From Methanobacteriota archaeon (GTDB taxonomy: Archaea > Thermoplasmatota > Poseidoniia > Poseidoniales > Poseidoniaceae), in contig PBDU01000006.1 in assembly GCA_002718195.1 (NCBI GenBank), positions 110,929-174,928 of the forward strand: 64,000 bases of DNA. Reading direction: 5' to 3'. The position numbers and the translations under genes were made by a program. Shown in pieces: positions 7,407 through 16,876 of the stretch (positions within the stretch are counted from its first letter, which is position 1; the number at the start of each line of letters is the position of its first letter). The notes beneath the pieces were generated by a model. That model was not told the DNA's origin. It saw only the letters and a list, made by a program, of their open reading frames with translations, and did not search any database.

Positions 7407-7652
7407 TCAACCACCGCTTACAGGAGGCAATAAGGCAATTTCACAAGTATCGGTAATTCTGAAATCAACATCTACTTTTTCTCCGTTAACTGCAACAGCC
7501 AATCCTTGACCTAGCCAGTGCCCCTGACCTAGTTCTTCAACTAACTGTTGAATAGTTGTACCTGTTTGAAGTTTGATGATTTTTTCTCTGGTATCCAAAT
7601 CTTCTGCGATTTGTCCAAATGCAAGTATTGTGACCTCGCACAATGTTTCCAT
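7407..7652 (-). CDS. MoaD/ThiS-like ubiquitin-fold protein (possible SAMP)
   Basis: This 81-residue beta-grasp protein ends in the diglycine LLPPVSGG, as required for adenylation and thiocarboxylation by an E1-like enzyme. In archaea such proteins act as the small subunit of molybdopterin synthase and/or as ubiquitin-like modifiers (SAMPs). The internal AVNGEKVDVDFRI and EIALLPP strands match MoaD. Which role applies cannot be decided, since neither MoaE nor an E1 gene is visible. It is transcribed just upstream of tatA and divergently from the ABC ATPase gene, with 53 bp between starts. Confidence 0.85.
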   Translation of the reverse strand: METLCEVTILAFGQIAEDLDTREKIIKLQTGTTIQQLVEELGQGHWLGQGLAVAVNGEKVDVDFRITDTCEIALLPPVSGG

Positions 7653-7705
7653 GTTGATTCACAACATGCCATAACTTTTCAACCCATTTGCGCTTTAGGT
7701 TGAAT

Positions 7706-8422
7706 ATGGGAGATGCTTTGAAGGCTGTAGACTTGTACAAACTTTATCCCAGTGGCGAAGATATGATACGAGCCGTAGATGGCATAAGTATCGAAATCGA
7801 GCAGGGAGAATTCATTGCTGTAATCGGTCCTTCCGGATGTGGAAAGACAACTTTGCTCAATCTCTTGAGTGGAATCGATGTTGCTACTGCTGGTGAAGTT
7901 GAAATCGATGGATCATCGATTTTCAGTATCAATGATAATGAAAGAACAAAGCTGAGAGCCAAAAATCTTGGTTTCATATTCCAAGACTTCAACCTTATCG
8001 ATGTGCTAAATGCTCAGGAAAATGTAGAGTTGCCTTTGCTTAACACGGGAATTAAGGCAAATGAAGCAAGAGAACAAGCCTTAGTTGCATTGAAACAAGT
8101 AGGACTGGGTGACAGAGGTACGCACAGACCTAAGGAGCTCAGCGGAGGTCAGCAACAAAGAGTGGCAATCGCTAGAGCAATAGTGCACAAACCAAAGATT
8201 GTTTTTTGTGACGAGCCAACCGGTAACCTTGATGATAATACATCAAAATTAGTAATGAATTTGCTCAAGAATATCAACATAAATTTGGGGACAACATTCG
8301 TAATGGTTACCCATGATACAGAAATTGCCAATTCATGTGACAGAATCATAGAACTAAAAGATGGAAAAGTAATTTCCGATAGGAAAACAAAATCAATTGA
8401 ATCAAATTCCGAGGAGGAATAA
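7706..8422 (+). CDS. ABC transporter ATP-binding protein, LolD/MacB type
   Basis: This cytoplasmic ATPase powers the adjacent FtsX-type permease. It has Walker A GPSGCGKTT (41-49), Q-loop FQDFNL, signature LSGGQQQR (145-152), Walker B KIVFCDE (164-170), D-loop and the switch histidine in MVTHD. Its 238 residues from ATG 7706 are normal for the lipoprotein/macrolide-exporter clade. An upstream in-frame TTG at 7688 is a less likely start. The permease ATG lies one base after the stop, and a strong ribosome site for it is embedded in the last codons, so the two are tightly coupled. Substrates in this clade include lipoproteins, peptides and hydrophobic compounds. Confidence 0.93.
   Translation: MGDALKAVDLYKLYPSGEDMIRAVDGISIEIEQGEFIAVIGPSGCGKTTLLNLLSGIDVATAGEVEIDGSSIFSINDNERTKLRAKNLGFIFQDFNLIDVLNAQENVELPLLNTGIKANEAREQALVALKQVGLGDRGTHRPKELSGGQQQRVAIARAIVHKPKIVFCDEPTGNLDDNTSKLVMNLLKNININLGTTFVMVTHDTEIANSCDRIIELKDGKVISDRKTKSIESNSEEE
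8411..8417 (+). promoter_or_regulatory. Strong Shine-Dalgarno GAGGAGG for the FtsX permease
   Basis: GAGGAGG lies 6 bases before ATG 8424, inside the last codons of the ATPase gene. It selects ATG 8424 over an upstream in-frame TTG at 8397. Confidence 0.7.
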
Positions 8423-8423
8423 A

Positions 8424-11400
8424 ATGCTTCTTGAGATTGGAATAGTATCAATTCTAATCTTCATCCTGTCTGCTTTTTCAGTCTACAATTTGAGGCAAGA
8501 ATTTTCAACTAAATTAGCCCTAATAACCCTACTTTTCGGTCCCTCGATTGATGGTGTTTTATCTTACTTATTTGCCCAATTTTTGAATATTAATCCATCA
8601 TCTTCGGTAATTATTGGTATATCGTTTGGAATTATTAGTTTGATTTTGTTACAACCCCTTCTAGTTCCATCTAGACTGGTGATCTGGCGCCTTGCTTGGA
8701 ATAATGTAGTCAGGCAAAAAAGGCAAACTGCATTGTTAATCTCTGGGCTGATGATAGCAAGTTCTGTAATCACCTCGTCTCTTGTTATCGGCGATAGTTT
8801 GGATGATACAATCTCATGGCAGGTTGAAGAAATATGGCAGGATACGGATATTGTAATTCAAGGCATTGATCCATTCACTGGTTCTAGGGTTGTGTTCTCA
8901 GAAAATTTTGTTGATGAACTTTGGAGCGAAATTGCTGCTTCGGATTTACAAAATAAACCGGTTTCCTACCAAGCTGGATTGATTCAAAGCGGTGCAGTGT
9001 CGGCTGATTCAGGTAGAGCCTTGCCCGCTATTGCTCTAGTTTCGATGAACGCTAGCCTTGAATCTCAATTCGATTATCCCCCGCTCTCGATAGATCCAAG
9101 CCTTACATATTTTGATTTGGAAGAAGAGAGAAGGTTTACTGGTGAGGATGCTGTTGCAATTACAACTGAATTATCTGAAGAATTGGAAGTTGAGGTTGGC
9201 GAGGAAATTAGAATCAAGTGGTTTTTCATTGAGGATAATCAAAGAAAGAGTAGATTCCTCAATTTCACTGTGAGCGACGTTGTTTCTCCTCAGCACGGGG
9301 CAGCATTTGCAGGAGTCCAATCTGCTGCTGTATTCATGCCACTTTCCACAATGCAATCTGCATTCGGAATGGAATCAAAGGTGAATATTTTGAGGTTTAC
9401 TTTGGAAAATGAATTGACCTCAGTAGCAGAGGCTGAAATTGCTAAAGAAGAGATTTTGCAGGTTGCAGATTCTAGTTGGACAGCAAAAGATTCTGGTTAT
9501 GTATTCACCAAAGCGGACGGCACGGCTAGTATCTCAGTCGGTAATGAACAAGGGTTGGGTAGAATCAGTGCAGAAATCGTAAATTCTAGCAGATCAGAAT
9601 TCTTGGTGAATTACGAATCTGTTTCCATGATGGAGGTTATTCAAGTGCCGCTTGCAGAGTTAGTCTATGAACAAAATTCTATTCTCTCCTTAGGTGACCA
9701 AGATGTCAAATACATACATCGCAGTGATGAGTTTGAAGATTCTAAGTTGTGGCATTTTGGGCAGGCTGGATTCGGATACGAGTATGGAATTTACACCGAC
9801 AAAGATTTCTTTTCTTATGTGATTGATGAAGGTAAATTGCTTGAAGATTTTTACCTTAGTTCTGGTAGCAGCGTTATATTTTCAGATGGAGAATCAGTTA
9901 TGGGTCATTCATCTTTCATCGGAGATGAAGTTGTAGAGATTTACTCCTCAGAAAATGAAATCATTGAGGTGGTAGGGATAACAAATAGCCTTACTACCAA
10001 GGTTCTTGCTTTAGAATACGATTCAAACGAGGATGAGATGTCTTTACTAGAATTTGAGGAGTTCAGGTTTACCAATTTGCCTGATGATTTTAATTTTACA
10101 ACTTTGCAACTCGAAATCAACCCACCTTCTAGAATCATCTCTAGTGAATTAAACCCAATTAGTAAATTCGAGGCTAGTTCTATGATTATGAAACTTGAAG
10201 GATTGACGAGTGTGGAGTATTTTGAAATCGACTTATCTAATTCCGATTTACAAGTAAGCACGGCTACACAAGAATCGTTCAACCAATCTATCAATAGTGA
10301 ATTTGGAGTGGTTGCTGACGGTTATTATTCTCTTGATTCCTCAGTCTTAGAAAGTCAAGATTGTGATGGCGCGGCTTACGGGTTGAGCTTGAATTTTGCA
10401 AAATATTGGTGCTCAACCGACTACGGTATGGTTGAATTTGATGAATTTGGAAGCACTAACACTATGCGTTTTGGTATCTTTTCTGAAGTTGATGGTGCGG
10501 GAAGAATAGGACAAATGTTACTTTCAGTTACCGATGGTTCTGGTCAAGATATCGTAAATCAATCACAGATTTTATCCAATCAAAGACTCGGTCAATTATT
10601 GTCAAGTCAAAACTACAACGTCTCAGTTGTGGGTCTGATTCCTTATGCCCTTGGCAATGATGAGAGTACGCAGTTGGAATATGCTGGAAATATGGGTGAT
10701 GGCTATGGATTGGAAGGGCTATCGGAGTTAGATGGTATAACGCTAGGTTTGGTAAGCATTTCAGATGCGGTAAATTTGACATCCTCATCACAACAAGAAA
10801 GATCTATTTTGATATACAACGGTGGGGATGTTGATGATGGGTCATCCTCTGTTAACCAATCATTTTACGAGGATTTAGTCTCATGGTATGATGGCTTAGT
10901 TGGAATTCAAGATTCCTATCTGCGCGTTTCTTCACCTAAAGTTGAGACGATGGAAGAGGTAGAAGCAAGTAGCGGCGTAATCTCAGGCACATTCCTAATC
11001 TTTGGTGGATTCATAATGGCTGCAGGCTTTTTGCTGATAATTACAATCACTTCCATGCTCGCTCAAGCTAGAAAATCTGATTTTGCCTTATTGAGAATTT
11101 TTGGACTAAAGCGCAGAGATATCTCTGCCTTTGTCATGATGGAGGGTGTACTTGCTTCATTTTTTGCTGGCTTGTTTGGCTCGTTACTTGGACTCTTGAT
11201 GGCATTCTTTGTCGCAGATGGGTTCCAAGAAATGTATTCTGACATAGGCGTGGAAGTGTTTAGATTCTCTTGGGAAACTGAATCGGTTATTTCTGGTTGG
11301 TTTGGGGGTTTCCTGGTCGCATGTTCAGTCATGCTGATGACTTCAATTTGGTCTTCGAGATTGATAATTGTGGAGGCCTTGAGAGGTATCAAAACAACGC

Positions 11401-13160
11401 TTGATACATCGGTTCCGTGGTGGATAATATTAGCCTGTATTTTCGGACTTATGACTGCTCTTGCATCTTTTGGAATATTCGTTATAATAGGTCTAGATTC
11501 AGGTCTTGCTTATCTATCATGGATGATTTTTGGAATCTCCTCAATCATTTTCATCACTCCTTTGTTGTTGTGGATAATTCCTGCTTTGGTGAGAAATAGA
11601 ATTGATTCAAACTCCAGTTTGTCAAAACTATTCTCAAGTCTGTACAGGGAGAGGGCAAAGAATACATTTTCTACGCTAGGTGTGGCTTTGCTAGTTTGGT
11701 GCTCATGGCCTTCAAGTGCCTCACTGGTTCGCAAGCAATTGACTAGTGATGAATTGTCTATGCTTGTATTAGGGCTGATTCAAGTAGCCAGCGGAGTTTT
11801 GATTTTGACAAGTCTAGCACCAATTGTTGCACACAGAATTTCCAGGTCGAAGTCATTTACTAATTTGTTTGGTGCTTCACTTCCTGTTGGCCTGTCTCAC
11901 CCCAAAGAAAATCCTTTCAGGACAGCACTAATCATAGGAATGTTCTCCATCACAGTGTTTTCTGTTGTAGTGTTGTCTGGTTACACAATGCAATTTGATG
12001 AATACTCCTCGAATCTCATTTCTGATGCCGAAGGAGAATACGAGATAATACTGACCTCAAGTGTTTCAAGACCCATAGATATATCCACGAATCCTAACGA
12101 TTGGCCAACACAATCAGAATATATTGGAAGCATAGATTCAGTCGGTGTAATTTACACTTCTACAGTGTTTATCTCTGAAGAAGGAGGGGATAATATTCCT
12201 TACATTCTTAGAGGGGTTAATTATGAATTTTCTAGCCATGCTGGTTTACCCCTGTACGCATGGGATGAGGTTCTAGGGCAAACTGAAAGGGAAGCCTGGA
12301 TGGCAATGCAATCCTCGGAACATATTGCCTTTGTAGACGCATCTTTTGGCCTTGAATTAATCACAGACCAGAGTGGTATAGGAGAAATATCGCTCGAACT
12401 GGGAGATTATCTTGAGATTACAGATCCACAAAATCCGAGTAATACCAAAACCGTTCAGATTGGTGGTTTCTTGGAGCAATCTTCGATGGCTTTCTCTCCT
12501 GGAGTATTTGTGGGGGAGAATCTCGGTAGAGAACAATTCGGCGGAGAAATCACAAGGATGTATGTCTCAGTAGGTAGTGATTTAGATTATGATTTAGATA
12601 GAAATTGTTGTGATGAAATTCCTACTCCACCAGGAAAATCTCAGGATGTTAGACTTGTTGCTGGCCTACTTGCCAATGATTTGTCAACTGATTTATCTGC
12701 AGAAGGAATTAATGCAGAAACAACAACTGAGGACGTATTAGAAGTACAAGGATTGGTCGTATCATTGCTCTCCATATTTGAGTCATACCTGCTCCTGGGT
12801 CTAATTGTAGGTACAGCTGGAATCGGCGTTGTTACGCTTAGATCAGTCTCTGAAAGAACAAGTCAAACTGGCATGCTCAGAGCAATTGGTTTTACTCGTA
12901 GCCAGGTAATCAGCATTTATTTGGTTGAGATATATTGGATTTGTATTCTTGGGATGTTGAACGGTGCAGCTATCGCTATTGGCTTCCATCTGTCCTTATT
13001 CAATAGTGTTTGGAGTGAACAAGGAGCTGAGTTGTCGCTTCCGATTTTCCAGTCTCTCAATGTCATAATTCTAGGTTTATTGATGGCAACAATAGCGGTA
13101 TTCATTCCTGTCAATAAGGCTTCAAAGATACCTCCTGCGGCTGCCCTGAGGTCGAATTAA
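8424..13160 (+). CDS. Very large FtsX/MacB-type ABC permease, two FtsX units
   Basis: This 1578-residue membrane protein is the permease partner of the preceding ATPase. The N terminus has about three helices, then a MacB-like start (AWNNVVRQKRQTALLISGLM), a long extracellular region of about 700 residues and a first FtsX core (LLIITITSMLAQARKSDFAL to MAFFVADGF, about residues 870-930). Further helices, a second MacB-like start (YRERAKNTFSTLG), a second extracellular region and a second FtsX core with RAIGFTRSQV complete it. The typical MacB/LolC unit is 400-650 residues, so this is a fused and expanded form with both halves in one chain. The ATP-driven function is probably mechanical transfer or export at the surface. 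The substrate is unknown. Confidence 0.88.
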   Translation: MLLEIGIVSILIFILSAFSVYNLRQEFSTKLALITLLFGPSIDGVLSYLFAQFLNINPSSSVIIGISFGIISLILLQPLLVPSRLVIWRLAWNNVVRQKRQTALLISGLMIASSVITSSLVIGDSLDDTISWQVEEIWQDTDIVIQGIDPFTGSRVVFSENFVDELWSEIAASDLQNKPVSYQAGLIQSGAVSADSGRALPAIALVSMNASLESQFDYPPLSIDPSLTYFDLEEERRFTGEDAVAITTELSEELEVEVGEEIRIKWFFIEDNQRKSRFLNFTVSDVVSPQHGAAFAGVQSAAVFMPLSTMQSAFGMESKVNILRFTLENELTSVAEAEIAKEEILQVADSSWTAKDSGYVFTKADGTASISVGNEQGLGRISAEIVNSSRSEFLVNYESVSMMEVIQVPLAELVYEQNSILSLGDQDVKYIHRSDEFEDSKLWHFGQAGFGYEYGIYTDKDFFSYVIDEGKLLEDFYLSSGSSVIFSDGESVMGHSSFIGDEVVEIYSSENEIIEVVGITNSLTTKVLALEYDSNEDEMSLLEFEEFRFTNLPDDFNFTTLQLEINPPSRIISSELNPISKFEASSMIMKLEGLTSVEYFEIDLSNSDLQVSTATQESFNQSINSEFGVVADGYYSLDSSVLESQDCDGAAYGLSLNFAKYWCSTDYGMVEFDEFGSTNTMRFGIFSEVDGAGRIGQMLLSVTDGSGQDIVNQSQILSNQRLGQLLSSQNYNVSVVGLIPYALGNDESTQLEYAGNMGDGYGLEGLSELDGITLGLVSISDAVNLTSSSQQERSILIYNGGDVDDGSSSVNQSFYEDLVSWYDGLVGIQDSYLRVSSPKVETMEEVEASSGVISGTFLIFGGFIMAAGFLLIITITSMLAQARKSDFALLRIFGLKRRDISAFVMMEGVLASFFAGLFGSLLGLLMAFFVADGFQEMYSDIGVEVFRFSWETESVISGWFGGFLVACSVMLMTSIWSSRLIIVEALRGIKTTLDTSVPWWIILACIFGLMTALASFGIFVIIGLDSGLAYLSWMIFGISSIIFITPLLLWIIPALVRNRIDSNSSLSKLFSSLYRERAKNTFSTLGVALLVWCSWPSSASLVRKQLTSDELSMLVLGLIQVASGVLILTSLAPIVAHRISRSKSFTNLFGASLPVGLSHPKENPFRTALIIGMFSITVFSVVVLSGYTMQFDEYSSNLISDAEGEYEIILTSSVSRPIDISTNPNDWPTQSEYIGSIDSVGVIYTSTVFISEEGGDNIPYILRGVNYEFSSHAGLPLYAWDEVLGQTEREAWMAMQSSEHIAFVDASFGLELITDQSGIGEISLELGDYLEITDPQNPSNTKTVQIGGFLEQSSMAFSPGVFVGENLGREQFGGEITRMYVSVGSDLDYDLDRNCCDEIPTPPGKSQDVRLVAGLLANDLSTDLSAEGINAETTTEDVLEVQGLVVSLLSIFESYLLLGLIVGTAGIGVVTLRSVSERTSQTGMLRAIGFTRSQVISIYLVEIYWICILGMLNGAAIAIGFHLSLFNSVWSEQGAELSLPIFQSLNVIILGLLMATIAVFIPVNKASKIPPAAALRSN

Positions 13161-13193
13161 ATTTACTCCCTTAATTTCCTAATCTTAGAATTA

Positions 13194-13240
13194 AATTCGA
13201 TTAACTGCATAAAATTATTCCAATTAATTCTAATCGAATT
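13194..13240. repeat. A/T-rich inverted repeat downstream of the permease
   Basis: 10-bp perfect arms AATTCGATTA (13194-13203) and TAATCGAATT (13231-13240) are separated by 27 bases. They lie in the 171-bp spacer between the permease stop and the next promoter. They could help end permease transcription or be a regulatory site; there is no clear T-tract after it. Confidence 0.4.
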
Positions 13241-13278
13241 CTGTCTGTCACTTATAACTTTGAAAAATTGCGCCATAG

Positions 13279-13286
13279 TATATATA
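13279..13286 (+). promoter_or_regulatory. TATA box for the 1044-aa surface protein gene
   Basis: TATATATA sits inside a 12-bp palindrome (13277-13288). It is placed so that transcription would start near 13309, about 23 bases before ATG 13332. AAGGAGAG at 13317-13324 is a good ribosome site 7 bases before that ATG. An imperfect hairpin (GTGGGTC / GACCAC, 13298-13314) covers the predicted start point and may be an operator or mRNA leader element. Confidence 0.6.
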
Positions 13287-13331
13287 CTTAACATGACGTG
13301 GGTCGCATGACCACATAAGGAGAGAAATGAC

Positions 13332-16300
13332 ATGCGTAACATAATACCACTGTTTCTAGTAATGCTAATGATTACTACAGCCTTTGCAGCGATGGACCAC
13401 CAAACACTTGATGAGGGTTCAGAAATCGATAACACATCCGCAAGATCCACCCCGGATATGGATGTCTTGGCAATCACAACGCCAAGTGAGACAACATGTG
13501 CCCTCAACGGATGTAGGGACACTCTATCCGTGGGGCAATCCACAGAATTCAAGGCAGTCTTGAGAAATGTCGGAGACACAGATGTAACCGAAATGAGTTA
13601 CTCTGTCGACATTTATCTTGCTGATTCAAGTGGCAACAGAGGAATGCAGGCAACCGACTCAAACGGAAACCCGCTTTCTTGGACAAATAATGACATAATG
13701 TGTGACGATGCCGCGGCATGTTATGTCCAATCTCTTGCTCCTAACGCAATGTTGGACAATGGTCAACACACAATGAGTGTCAAGACACCTAACGGATTTG
13801 AGCCGATCACTTGGACTCCAATCGTTGGTGAATATGTTGTTGTAATTTCAGTAGATGCTGAGGGTGACAATGACCCTGGTAACGACGAGGAAGAAATTTA
13901 TGTTCAAGTTGTAAACTGGCAAGATGTTTCAATCGATATCAGTTGGAAAGACGGTTCAAGAGTTGCAACTGGAGATCAATCCAAAGACTTCTCAATTGCA
14001 GTATCAACAGATGGTTCAATTCCGTTTACAGTTCGTGACGTGACATTCAAACTTGATGTTAGTGGCGCAGTTACAACCGTACAAGCAGATGACGGAACTG
14101 ACTTACTAGCAAACTCCGGACAAGGAAATGGTGTGACAATTTTGGTCGCTGGTACTCCTACCACCGTTACCACATTCCAAGAGCAAGACGATGCAAACAA
14201 CACCACAAGTGCAGTGAGAGGCGTCTTGAATTACCAAGACACATGGTACTACAACGGAACGGTAACTCCTGATGGTTCTGTTGATAGTGGCTCATACACA
14301 CTAGAGGCAGAAATGGAATCTTACTTGATTTACGGACAACTGCCTGAGTGTACAAGAACAGAACAAATTGATGAAAACAACACTCAAACCTATGTCGACT
14401 TCTGTGAAGTAGAGCAGAGAACTGATGATGATTCCCGAAATAACGGAGACAGTATCACTGGCGCCATCGATAATTACCACGACATAAAAGTAAGCATGAT
14501 GTCCATTGCTCAAGGATACAACTCCGATGGAACAGGAAACCCTGATTATTTTGTTAACGCTGGAGAAGACAGAGACTTGAGAGTCGGTGTTTCATATCTA
14601 CATGCAACAATCGAACACGCAGGTTCCGCTACAACAACATTGTATGACTGGAATGCAACCTTCACAGTCACAACTGATGGAGTATCAACTACATACGAGG
14701 CAGACTCTTGCTTGTCCGGTGTAGAGCCTTCCTACATGCACGCAAAACTTGGTGATGACCCTATTGTCGATCCTACTGCGAGTTTTGTTGGATATGCTTG
14801 TGTTCAAGTTTCTTTGATGCCTGGTGAGTACACCTTTACCGTAGAAGCCTCCATGGTTGATTCTGATACTTTCAGAGGAGCAGACCAAAAGAGCGCAAAC
14901 AACATCGAATCTATGGAGCTAACCGTTGTTAACAACGCTCCAACAATTACTTCCTTTAGCGAGTACTCTGGAGATGCTCTAATTGTATCTCAGGAGAACC
15001 CAGTCGAACTGACTGTATTTGCGTTTGACGTTGATGACATCAGTGGAGATGGACTAACATACACCTGGACATGGAACGGCGGTGTTCTTCCATGTGGTGG
15101 ACAAGGCGGTGCTGCAGCAACCTGTTCTTTCCAAATCCTACCTGACTACATGAACAACATGAGAGTTGTAATCACAGTCTCAGACGAGCACAATGCTGAA
15201 ACATCTAGATTCCTAGATCTCGAGATTTGGAACGATCAAGTAGCAACCGCTTCAAGCGACTCGGGTGTAACTGTAGAGTACGCTGTTCAATTCTTCAGTA
15301 CATCCAACTTAACGGTGACAGCAAGTGATGTTTCAGAAGATGACTTTGTTGATTACGAAGGTGTCGAACTTCCTGGATTCTCTGGACAATACGATGCAGT
15401 AGCAGCAGTTGACTTTGAACCATCTAACTCTTATGATGGAACAGCTGTTCTTTCCCAAACTCTAGATGTAACTGTACCTAAATCTCTAGGTGCAACAAGC
15501 ATGTGGTACGTTGTTGACAACTTGTGGCAACTTCTGGATGACTCAGCAGAGGATGTTGATGCATCAACTGATGTTTACTCTTTCAGTTTGCCTGACAACA
15601 CAAACACTCTAAGAGCGGGTGATATTGTCTTCATGGGCGGTGCTCTGGAACAAGCACAACTTCCAGATGCTTCCATCACAGGATTCTCTATCACTCCAAT
15701 CATGGAGGCTGGTGGAGCATTCAACATTTCCTGGAGCATCAATGGAGTCGTTCTAGATACAGATAGAATTGATCTAAAGATATGTGAAGGAAGCGCAGAT
15801 TGTGAAGAGCCAGAGTACAAGACTCTAGAAAACACAAAGACTTCTCACGTGGTTACTGCAAGCAAGGTCAGTCACGACAGCACTTACTTTGTAGAGGTTG
15901 CTATCTGTAACGCAGTAGGTTGTTCCTCACCAATTGGTTCTGGAAGTATCACTGTTGACTCACAAATCGATGGTGGCGCTGAAGCAGGCGCAGTTATCAT
16001 TCAAGAAAACGGTGACAACTGGGACGTAACATGGGTAACATACGGAGATTTGGACGATGTTGCTGGTTGGAAGGTTTGCTGGTCTACAACAAACTTTGAC
16101 TCCACAAACATGCCAACAAACTGCGAGAAGTTCGAAGGCAATGCTACAATGATTGCAAGCATCCCTATGCCAACAGCTGCAGGTAGACAAACATACTACT
16201 TCGCTGTCGTTCCATACGATGAATTTGGTAACTCTGACGTCTCTGATGCAGATAACTCCATCGAGTATTACAGAGCAGTCAACATCGAAGAACCTCAGAC

Positions 16301-16466
16301 CAACGGTACAATTTCTGATGGCTCTGACGGCACTGGATCTGGAGACCTTCCAAGTTGGGCACTACCTGCAATTGGTGGTGTCATCTTGGTAATGGTTGTC
16401 ATTGCAGCGTTCATCCTCACCCGTGGCGGTGGTGGAGACAACGAAAGCAAAGACTGGGATTACTGA
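13332..16466 (+). CDS. Secreted, membrane-anchored multi-domain surface protein, 1044 aa
   Basis: A signal peptide (residues 1-19, MRNIIPLFLVMLMITTAFAA) is followed by a long extracellular region. It holds CARDB/Ig-like beta domains (about 40-560), a PKD/cadherin-like domain after NNAPTITSF (about 535-640) and fibronectin-III-like domains (about 770-1000). A single C-terminal helix (about 1009-1031) and a short tail (GGGGDNESKDWDY) anchor it with the bulk outside. Many paired cysteines suggest disulfides. Codons end in C far more than in the flanking permease (AAC, GAC, TAC, ATC), which suggests high expression. No enzyme motif is seen. It may be an S-layer, adhesive or binding protein. A hairpin/T-tract terminator follows the stop. 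Confidence 0.85.
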   Translation: MRNIIPLFLVMLMITTAFAAMDHQTLDEGSEIDNTSARSTPDMDVLAITTPSETTCALNGCRDTLSVGQSTEFKAVLRNVGDTDVTEMSYSVDIYLADSSGNRGMQATDSNGNPLSWTNNDIMCDDAAACYVQSLAPNAMLDNGQHTMSVKTPNGFEPITWTPIVGEYVVVISVDAEGDNDPGNDEEEIYVQVVNWQDVSIDISWKDGSRVATGDQSKDFSIAVSTDGSIPFTVRDVTFKLDVSGAVTTVQADDGTDLLANSGQGNGVTILVAGTPTTVTTFQEQDDANNTTSAVRGVLNYQDTWYYNGTVTPDGSVDSGSYTLEAEMESYLIYGQLPECTRTEQIDENNTQTYVDFCEVEQRTDDDSRNNGDSITGAIDNYHDIKVSMMSIAQGYNSDGTGNPDYFVNAGEDRDLRVGVSYLHATIEHAGSATTTLYDWNATFTVTTDGVSTTYEADSCLSGVEPSYMHAKLGDDPIVDPTASFVGYACVQVSLMPGEYTFTVEASMVDSDTFRGADQKSANNIESMELTVVNNAPTITSFSEYSGDALIVSQENPVELTVFAFDVDDISGDGLTYTWTWNGGVLPCGGQGGAAATCSFQILPDYMNNMRVVITVSDEHNAETSRFLDLEIWNDQVATASSDSGVTVEYAVQFFSTSNLTVTASDVSEDDFVDYEGVELPGFSGQYDAVAAVDFEPSNSYDGTAVLSQTLDVTVPKSLGATSMWYVVDNLWQLLDDSAEDVDASTDVYSFSLPDNTNTLRAGDIVFMGGALEQAQLPDASITGFSITPIMEAGGAFNISWSINGVVLDTDRIDLKICEGSADCEEPEYKTLENTKTSHVVTASKVSHDSTYFVEVAICNAVGCSSPIGSGSITVDSQIDGGAEAGAVIIQENGDNWDVTWVTYGDLDDVAGWKVCWSTTNFDSTNMPTNCEKFEGNATMIASIPMPTAAGRQTYYFAVVPYDEFGNSDVSDADNSIEYYRAVNIEEPQTNGTISDGSDGTGSGDLPSWALPAIGGVILVMVVIAAFILTRGGGGDNESKDWDY

Positions 16467-16511
16467 TAAAATCGGTTAACCTTAGGTCAAGCACATCCTT
16501 AGGATGAGTTC

Positions 16512-16553
16512 GGCTGTGGAGGCTCTGAGGAGCCTCTGCAGCCTTTTTTTTTT
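16512..16553 (+). terminator. Hairpin plus T-tract terminator
   Basis: GGCTG-TG-GAGGCTC / GAGCCTC-TG-CAGCC folds into a strong G+C-rich hairpin (16512-16543). A run of ten T follows at once (16544-16553). It begins 46 bp after the stop of the 1044-aa surface protein. The form is that of an intrinsic terminator; in archaea the T-tract is the main signal. Confidence 0.8.
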
Positions 16554-16804
16554 GATTTGAACGTTATTTGTTTTTTTCAAATTATGGGATCTTCTGAAAA
16601 TCTAGGAAAAGTTATGTTATTTTTGTTATTTTTCACATGGGATATCCCAGTTATTTTCCGTTTTTTTTCGGCGTGAAAATTTTTTTATTTTCAAAAAAAG
16701 ATATTTTTGTTATTTTTACAAAAAGATTGTACCAATTAGCCGGTAAAAACGCTGCATGTAATTACATTAGTAAGTGTCCAAGGACCTGACTTATTCAAAG
16801 CACA

Positions 16805-16831
16805 TGTACCCCAATGCTCATAAGGGGTACA
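16805..16831 (+). repeat. Leader hairpin upstream of the giant surface gene
   Basis: An 8-bp perfect stem TGTACCCC / GGGGTACA with an 11-base loop lies 45-72 bp before the giant gene's ATG. A second 6-bp hairpin CATACA-GTC-TGTATG (16849-16863) runs up to the ribosome site. Together they could shape the mRNA leader or be operator sites. Confidence 0.5.
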
Positions 16832-16862
16832 AAGCCTGCCATGCAGTGCATACAGTCTGTAT

Positions 16863-16869
16863 GAGGTGA
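16863..16869 (+). promoter_or_regulatory. Shine-Dalgarno GAGGTGA of the giant gene
   Basis: GAGGTGA precedes ATG 16877 by 7 bases and fixes that start. The first G is shared with the 3' base of the CATACA/TGTATG hairpin, so the fold could limit access to the site. Confidence 0.65.
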
Positions 16870-16876
16870 ATGACAC

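Larger units (their letters stand above)
16467..16876. other. 410-bp A/T-rich spacer with palindromes and a direct repeat
   Basis: No coding frame is supported here. After the terminator, the spacer contains an exact 16-bp direct repeat TATTTTTGTTATTTTT at 16618-16633 and 16702-16717 (84-bp period). It also has perfect 12-bp palindromes TGGGATATCCCA (16638-16649) and ATGTAATTACAT (16756-16767), and a GAAAAT/ATTTTC hairpin (16675-16692). Two further hairpins lie next to the giant gene. It must hold the promoter for that gene, but no single TATA box stands out. Confidence 0.6.

Noticed and set aside
10528..10791. Minus-strand frames inside the FtsX permease
   Set aside because: The permease frame is long, with membrane segments and a strong ribosome site. 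The opposite frames show no protein-like features.
13163..13579. A 138-codon minus-strand frame over the start of the 1044-aa surface gene
   Set aside because: It covers a clear promoter, ribosome site and signal peptide on the other strand and has no start signal of its own. It is a shadow frame.
16544..16760. A/T-rich repeat region as a replication origin
   Set aside because: No origin-recognition-box-like motifs were seen and no Orc1/Cdc6 gene is nearby.
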